NCBI GenBank assembly: GCA_019456245.1
Contig: VRUF01000026.1
Coordinates: 1-8,554, forward strand
DNA from: Planctomycetota bacterium
GTDB taxonomy: Bacteria > Planctomycetota > Phycisphaerae > Sedimentisphaerales > Anaerohalosphaeraceae
Reading direction: 5' to 3'
Length of the DNA: 8,554 bases
Part shown: one piece after another, positions 5,018-8,554 of the stretch
How the letters are laid out: each line of letters starts with the position of its first letter
How positions within the stretch are numbered: the stretch's first letter is position 1
The notes under the pieces: model-generated
What the model was told of the DNA's origin: nothing
The model's database searches: none
What the model saw: the letters and a program-made list of their open reading frames with translations, nothing else
Translations under genes and position numbers: made by a program

Positions 5018-5440
5018 ATGAGTGACAATGATATTAATGATGTGAATTGTGGTAGTGATTGCGGGTCCTGCGGTGGTGAGGATAATGTTAACAACAGCGG
5101 CGGCGGCGATGGTGATGACAGCCCTTGCTGCGATTCGGGGAATAGCCATAAGCAGGCGGATCTGAAGATGCTTGTTTTTGTGCTGGTGCTGATACTTGCA
5201 GGTGCGGTTGCGGCTCACTCGATATTTAACAAAGATAAAAATGCCGGGGCGTGCGGTCCGGGCGGCTGTCCTTCCGGTTCGGAGCAAGTTGAAGGTTCTC
5301 TTTCTTCGGATTCGGCTGATACGCTTTCGGGGAGTTGTCCGATTAGCGGAAAGTCTTCCGCGGGCGGCGATGATGTTAAAAAAGTTTTTAATGGCGAGAA
5401 AGCTGCAAGTCCGTGTTGTCCGGGAAGTGGCACTAAATAA
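5018..5440 (+). CDS. Cysteine-rich single-TM small protein, possible metal(loid) ligand
   Basis: I do not recognise a family. The start at 5018 (140 aa) is chosen over an ATG at 4967 because AAGGG lies about 8 nt upstream and the earlier codons fall in AT-rich repeat tail. The N-terminal part is acidic and Gly/Ser/Asn-rich with CGSDCGSC (11-18) and a CC pair (37-38). One membrane helix spans about 50-69. The C-terminal part has CGPGGC (79-84), a lone Cys107 and a CC pair (133-134) near the end. Ten cysteines in 140 residues, on both sides of the membrane and in paired spacings, suggest thiolate binding of As(III), Hg(II) or a cluster, or disulfide exchange with the CcdA-like protein encoded at 6754. 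Topology is ambiguous. Its place directly after ACR3 supports a metal(loid) role, by inference only. Confidence 0.7.
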   Translation: MSDNDINDVNCGSDCGSCGGEDNVNNSGGGDGDDSPCCDSGNSHKQADLKMLVFVLVLILAGAVAAHSIFNKDKNAGACGPGGCPSGSEQVEGSLSSDSADTLSGSCPISGKSSAGGDDVKKVFNGEKAASPCCPGSGTK

Positions 5441-5448
5441 AGCAGGAA

Positions 5449-5468
5449 GTCGCTTTGCGACAGTTTTT
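5449..5468 (+). terminator. Weak hairpin-plus-T terminator candidate
   Basis: GTCGC (5449-5453)-TTT-GCGAC (5457-5461) is followed by AGTTTTT, 9 nt after the stop of the cysteine-rich protein. The stem is only five base pairs, so termination may be partial. Confidence 0.35.
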
Positions 5469-5549
5469 AGCTATTAGCCATTAGCTATGGAATCGGCTGG
5501 GCCGCGTTGTGACAGTTCTTAGTTCGTAGTTGTGGTGTTGCCTGGCAAC
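5469..5549 (+). repeat. Word repeat, hairpin copy F and GTTGCC palindrome
   Basis: AGCTATTAGCCATTAGCTAT (5469-5488) is a short-period word block. It runs into GGAATCGGC-TGG-GCCG (5489-5504), which matches the GGATTCGGC...GCCG hairpin family. Further right GTTGCC-T-GGCAAC (5537-5549) is a perfect palindrome followed by GGCTGATTTTTT, possibly a second weak terminator before the SGNH gene. Confidence 0.4.
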
Positions 5550-5583
5550 GGCTGATTTTTTCAGTTTTAATTAAGGATGATCG

Positions 5584-6516
5584 ATGATTGAAGTATGGGG
5601 CATACAGTTGGATGGGATACTATGGTATTGCGTTAGTGGTTCGTCTCTTTTTTTGGGCGCTTTGCTTTTGATCATGGCTGTGACGACGTCATTGTTTCCG
5701 TTAAAAAAGTGGCATAATATTCTGGTGTACTTTGTAGCAATTTTTGCTGTGCTGCTGATCTATATGGCGGCGGTTCCGTTTAGCAACTTTTTTTATCTTG
5801 CATGGGCGGTGTCAATCTTAATATGGCTGGTCTGCTTAATGCTAAGAATTCAGGCAAAATCAAAAATAACAATTGCAGTTTGCCTGGTCGCTGTGGTCAT
5901 GGCCTTATTGGCGGTGCTTATGGAATTGCCACATCACATAATGCCATCAATTCCATCTCAAGGCCATAGCAGACTATTTGTTATCGGTGACTCAATAAGC
6001 GCCGGAATCGGGACGGCAGAAGAACGAACATGGCCCAAGATCGTAAGCGAAAAAGGATTAGAAGTTGTTGATGCTTCAATAGCTGGGGCAACAGTTCCGT
6101 CTGCGCTGCGTCGTCAAATACAGAAAATAACACCCGATTATGGTATTGTTCTTTTGGAAATAGGAGGGAACGATGTTTTCATGGGAACATCACACGAGGA
6201 ATTCGAAAAAGCCTTGCGAAATATACTAGCAAAGATAGTAACTGATCAACACACTGTAATAATGCTGGAAGTGCCGGTATTGCCATGGCAGGTTAAATAC
6301 AACAGGATCCAACGAAAAGTTGCCAATGAATTTAACGTAACTGTTATACCAAAGAAATTTCTTGCCGGGATATTCTCAGCTAAAGGGGCAACAGTCGACC
6401 TTGCCCACCTTTCAGCAAACGGACATGAACTAATGGCACATAAAATATGGTCACTTATTTATCAATCTACACAAACAAAAAAAATGCTAACAAAGCCTGT
6501 TTCCGGTAATCAGTGA
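5584..6516 (+). CDS. Membrane-anchored SGNH/GDSL hydrolase
   Basis: This 310-aa protein has four hydrophobic segments (about 12-36, 45-64, 66-88 and 95-115) followed by a complete SGNH hydrolase domain (about 128-295). Visible blocks are IGDSIS with nucleophile Ser137, SIAGAT with oxyanion Gly168, IGGND with Asn196, and DLAHLSANGH with Asp272 and His275. All four signature residues are therefore present and an esterase/lipase/deacetylase-type activity is expected, probably on an envelope substrate. The side of the membrane and the substrate are not determined. AAGGA (5573-5577) lies 6 nt before the start. The gene has a 143-nt gap before it and a 237-nt gap after it, and its soluble half uses A-ended codons more than the genes around it. 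It may be a passenger rather than part of the metal(loid) system. Confidence 0.85.
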   Translation: MIEVWGIQLDGILWYCVSGSSLFLGALLLIMAVTTSLFPLKKWHNILVYFVAIFAVLLIYMAAVPFSNFFYLAWAVSILIWLVCLMLRIQAKSKITIAVCLVAVVMALLAVLMELPHHIMPSIPSQGHSRLFVIGDSISAGIGTAEERTWPKIVSEKGLEVVDASIAGATVPSALRRQIQKITPDYGIVLLEIGGNDVFMGTSHEEFEKALRNILAKIVTDQHTVIMLEVPVLPWQVKYNRIQRKVANEFNVTVIPKKFLAGIFSAKGATVDLAHLSANGHELMAHKIWSLIYQSTQTKKMLTKPVSGNQ

Positions 6517-6522
6517 CGGTAT

Positions 6523-6558
6523 GTGCAACTAATGACCGCATGTGCAAGCTAGTTGCAC
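6523..6558. terminator. 9-bp inverted repeat after the SGNH gene
   Basis: GTGCAACTA (6523-6531) and TAGTTGCAC (6550-6558) are perfect inverted repeats with an 18-nt spacer. ATGTGCAA is also directly repeated 19 bp apart (6521 and 6540). The position 6 nt after the SGNH stop fits a terminator stem, but the following ACAGGTTTTG is a poor T-tract. An operator is the alternative. Confidence 0.35.
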
Positions 6559-6583
6559 GCCCTACAGGTTTTGTTGTTATGTT

Positions 6584-6735
6584 GGGTGACGGGTAAAGGG
6601 TGAAGCGTGTTTTGTGATGGGTGATGTTTTTGCGGCGTTTATGCGGGCCCTTTGGGCCCTTACCCCCGGCCTGAAGGCAGGGGGTTAAATGAGATTGGAT
6701 GATTGCCTTTGGCAATCGCTATTATAATAAGTATT
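6584..6735 (+). repeat. GGGTGAN word repeat and hairpin cluster before the CcdA-like gene
   Basis: GGGTGAC, GGGTAAA and GGGTGAA run in a 7-nt period at 6584-6604, with another GGGTGAT at 6620. Three hairpins follow: GGGCCC-TTT-GGGCCC (6645-6659); CCCCC-g-GCC-TGAA-GGC-a-GGGGG (6663-6684); and GATTGCC-TTT-GGCAATC (6701-6717), whose setting resembles copies B and C. No promoter with acceptable -35 spacing is seen; the TATAAT at 6723-6728 lacks one. Confidence 0.5.
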
Positions 6736-6753
6736 ATTTTGTGAGGTTTTGTT

Positions 6754-7434
6754 ATGCAGGAATGGTTGCGGCAGGTTGTTGAGAATGGTTCCGGGTGGCT
6801 TTTGGTTTTTGGGGCCTTTGCGGCTGGGGTTGTTACTGTGCTTTGCGGTGGTTGTAATGTTGCCGTCTTTGGTGCCGTCGCCGGGTATGCGGCTGGGCGG
6901 AAAGAAAAAGCCCGGGTCGATACGCTTGCTGTTTGTGCGGGGTTCTTTGTTTCTACCGCTTTGGTGCTTGCAGTGGCGGGGCTTTTGCTCGGCAGTGTTC
7001 AGTCGTTTGGACGGTATGGGAAAATTTTTGCCGGGTTTGTTACGATCATATTCGGGCTTGGGCTTTTGGGGTTTATTCCCTTTAAACTGCCGCGGTTTAA
7101 GATAGACGCTAAAGAGGGCGGGGGGCTTTTTGGCGGGCTGGTCTTCGGTGCGGCGATGGGGATGGCCAGTGCGAGCTGTACGTTTACGTGCTATGCGCCT
7201 TTGCTGGGGCTTGTGCTCGGCAGTGTGGTTGTTAAAGGAAGCAGCCTGTGGGGGATTATTACGATGGGCGTGTTTTCGCTTGGGTATTGTTTTCCGCTCG
7301 CTTTGATATTGACGGGTGTTAGTTTTGGTAAGCTTTCACTTGGTAAGAAACGCGGGAACGTTGTTAATGTTCTGCGGATCGCAGGGGGGATCGTTTTGGT
7401 TGGGATGGGGTTCCTTTTTTTATTGAAAGCATAA
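6754..7434 (+). CDS. CcdA/DsbD-like six-TM thiol transporter (possible ArsG-type)
   Basis: This 226-aa protein has six hydrophobic segments (about 15-43, 56-81, 87-109, 124-156, 165-190 and 205-225) in the two-times-three layout of CcdA and the DsbD membrane domain, which carry electrons from cytoplasmic thioredoxin across the membrane. Those proteins usually have one redox Cys in TM1 and one in TM4. Here TM1 carries VLCGGCNVAVFG (Cys31, Cys34) and TM4 carries ASCTFTCYAPLLG (Cys142, Cys146), so each position is doubled. Cys61 and Cys179 are additional. Related CcdA-like proteins in arsenic clusters are called ArsG (organoarsenical efflux); that assignment is possible but unproven. GAGG (6743-6746) is 7 nt before the start. 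hgcA follows after 75 nt. The gene is strongly G/T-rich on the coding strand. Confidence 0.75.
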   Translation: MQEWLRQVVENGSGWLLVFGAFAAGVVTVLCGGCNVAVFGAVAGYAAGRKEKARVDTLAVCAGFFVSTALVLAVAGLLLGSVQSFGRYGKIFAGFVTIIFGLGLLGFIPFKLPRFKIDAKEGGGLFGGLVFGAAMGMASASCTFTCYAPLLGLVLGSVVVKGSSLWGIITMGVFSLGYCFPLALILTGVSFGKLSLGKKRGNVVNVLRIAGGIVLVGMGFLFLLKA

Positions 7435-7461
7435 CATTTAAAAATTAAAATGCAAAATTGA

Positions 7462-7495
7462 GGATTCGGCCTTGCGGCCGAGGCAATTTTATTAC
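7462..7495 (+). repeat. Hairpin repeat copy C, just upstream of hgcA
   Basis: GGATTCGGCC-TTGC-GGCCGAGGC forms a 6-bp stem, TCGGCC (7466-7471) with GGCCGA (7476-7481), and is followed by AATTTTATTA. Its last base lies only about 15 nt before the hgcA start, so the hairpin sits within the hgcA leader if the genes are co-transcribed. It might influence translation or cause partial termination. Confidence 0.6.
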
Positions 7496-7509
7496 TTGGT
7501 CTTTTTTTT

Positions 7510-8547
7510 ATGGTTGATACTATAGTTGGGATTAGTGAGTATACCTTTGGCGGGCGGGCGTTTGTTCGGGCTGCTTCTTCCTATGGCTGGGATGAAAGAT
7601 TTGGGAGCTGGAAGTGCCGCTGGGGTGTTTGGCGTATGCATTATATAGTTGCTCCCGGGTTGTATGCCGTTGGTTCGCCTGATGGGGATAGTCCTGTTAT
7701 GGTTAGTTGTAATTATAAGATGAGCTTTGATCGACTCAGGCGCGATCTTGGCGGGATGGATGCGTGGATACTGGTGATCGATACTAACGGGATCAATGTC
7801 TGGTGTGCGGCTGGGAAGGGGACGTTCGGGACCGATGAGATTGTTCGGCGGGTTGAGGAGTTTAAACTTGGCGAGGTTGTTTCGCATCGTGAGCTTATTG
7901 TGCCGCAGCTTGGGGCGCCTTCTGTAAGCGGGCATGGGGTTCGTAAGGCGTGCGGTTTTAAGGTTACTTACGGGCCTGTTCGGTCGAAGGATATTGCGGC
8001 GTTTATGGGTGCCGGTAAGAAAGCTACCGATGAGATGCGGCGGGTTAAATTTGGTCTTGTGGACCGAGCGGTTTTGGTGCCTATGGATATTGTTATGGGT
8101 TTGAAGATCGGTGTTTTTGTTGCGGCTTGTTTGTTCGTGCTTGGAGGGATTTACCGGGGCGGGTATTCGTCGGATTTAGCGATGAGTGTCGGGGGAAAGA
8201 GTGCGGTGCTCTTTTTGGGTTCGTTCTTTTGGGTTGCGGTGCTTGGGCCCTTACTTTTGCCGTGGCTTTGGGGAAGGGCGTTTGCTTTGAAGGGTGTTTG
8301 GGTTGGTTTGGGGCTATTGGTTGTGGTAGGGTGCTTTAATGATTTTCTTGCGGACGGTTGGTTTTGGGCCGGGGCGTGGGTGCTTGCGATACCGGCGTTG
8401 AGTAGTTTTGTTTTGATGAATTTTACAGGGGCTTCTACGTATACTTCGCTTTCGGGAGTGAAACGCGAGATGCGTATTGCGGTTCCGGTTCAGATTGGGT
8501 GTGTTATTGCGGCGGCGTGTTTGTGGATTGTGAATTTGTTTTTGTGA
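7510..8547 (+). CDS. hgcA: HgcA, mercury-methylation corrinoid membrane protein
   Basis: HgcA carries a cobalamin-bound methyl group and, with the ferredoxin HgcB, is required for converting Hg(II) to methylmercury. This 345-aa protein matches the family in length and layout. It has a cytoplasmic corrinoid-binding domain (about 35-190) and five C-terminal membrane helices (about 192-213, 230-252, 262-279, 284-303 and 325-344). The diagnostic cap-helix motif is NVWCAAGKGTFGT (96-108), with Cys99 expected as the lower cobalt ligand. Other family-like blocks are PGLYAVGSP, VVSHRELIVPQLGAP (123-137), YGPVRSKD, KATDEMRRV (171-179) and NFTGASTYTSLSGVKREM (304-321). The start is the only in-frame candidate after a stop at 7459, yet no ribosome binding site is visible and eight T residues precede it. 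hgcB would lie beyond the window. The physiological role of HgcA is unsettled. An HgcA-like paralogue is the alternative. Confidence 0.87.
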   Translation: MVDTIVGISEYTFGGRAFVRAASSYGWDERFGSWKCRWGVWRMHYIVAPGLYAVGSPDGDSPVMVSCNYKMSFDRLRRDLGGMDAWILVIDTNGINVWCAAGKGTFGTDEIVRRVEEFKLGEVVSHRELIVPQLGAPSVSGHGVRKACGFKVTYGPVRSKDIAAFMGAGKKATDEMRRVKFGLVDRAVLVPMDIVMGLKIGVFVAACLFVLGGIYRGGYSSDLAMSVGGKSAVLFLGSFFWVAVLGPLLLPWLWGRAFALKGVWVGLGLLVVVGCFNDFLADGWFWAGAWVLAIPALSSFVLMNFTGASTYTSLSGVKREMRIAVPVQIGCVIAAACLWIVNLFL

Positions 8548-8554
8548 GTCGCCG

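Noticed and set aside
6723..6728. TATAAT as a promoter for the CcdA-like gene
   Set aside because: No -35 match is found at 16-18 nt. The nearest candidates are at 14 and 22 nt spacing, and the -10 match arises in an AT-rich repeat tail.
7492..7935. 147-codon minus-strand frame within hgcA
   Set aside because: It is antisense to the HgcA corrinoid domain. Its existence follows from the G/T-rich codon use of the real gene.
1..8554. tRNA, rRNA and known riboswitches
   Set aside because: No cloverleaf with a TTCGANNC-type T-loop in context, no rRNA landmark and no riboswitch core was recognised on either strand by eye.

Overview
This window probably comes from an anaerobic environmental bacterium. 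The strongest clue is an HgcA-type corrinoid membrane protein at the right end, because known hgcA carriers are anaerobes. Intergenic DNA is crowded with short dispersed repeats (CCACGAAGG-type, CGCAGATT-type and CCCTAA-like words, plus GC hairpins). From memory these are common in Planctomycetota/Phycisphaerae and some other environmental lineages. A planctomycete/PVC assignment is a guess from style, not a demonstrated placement.

Layout. Positions 1-700 hold no convincing gene; they contain an inverted repeat, tandem repeats and hairpins. Positions 757-2271 encode a secreted ClpP/NfeD-type serine-protease-fold protein with its own promoter. Positions 2272-3290 are a patchwork: a near-consensus promoter followed by a terminator (candidate small RNA), a dispersed hairpin repeat, a 62-aa possibly truncated gene, and the reverse-strand C-terminal remnant of an IS110-family transposase. 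From 3291 to the right edge lies a co-directional cluster: arsR-type repressor (3327), ACR3 arsenite permease (3705), a cysteine-rich single-TM protein (5018), a membrane-anchored SGNH hydrolase (5584), a six-TM CcdA/DsbD-like protein with doubled cysteine pairs (6754), and hgcA (7510-8547). The window ends seven bases after the hgcA stop, so hgcB, if present, is not visible.

How the genes may work together (inference). A cysteine-rich ArsR would sense As(III) or a related thiophilic metal(loid) at a promoter overlapping its own start codon, and would control ACR3 efflux and perhaps the downstream genes. The CcdA-like protein could pass reducing equivalents across the membrane, or carry a thiol-bound metal(loid), and could serve the cysteine-rich protein. 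HgcA would perform corrinoid-dependent methyl transfer; the characterised reaction is methylation of Hg(II), with HgcB as partner. The intergenic gaps of 39-237 nt mean that one continuous transcript is not proven.

The non-coding DNA has its own pattern. A GGATTCGGCC-loop-GGCCGAGGC hairpin family recurs in most intergenic gaps, in minus orientation left of about 600 and in plus orientation from 2550 on. Two copies share a 5' extension that starts inside the last codons of the preceding reading frame. Base and codon use also change within the ACR3 gene.
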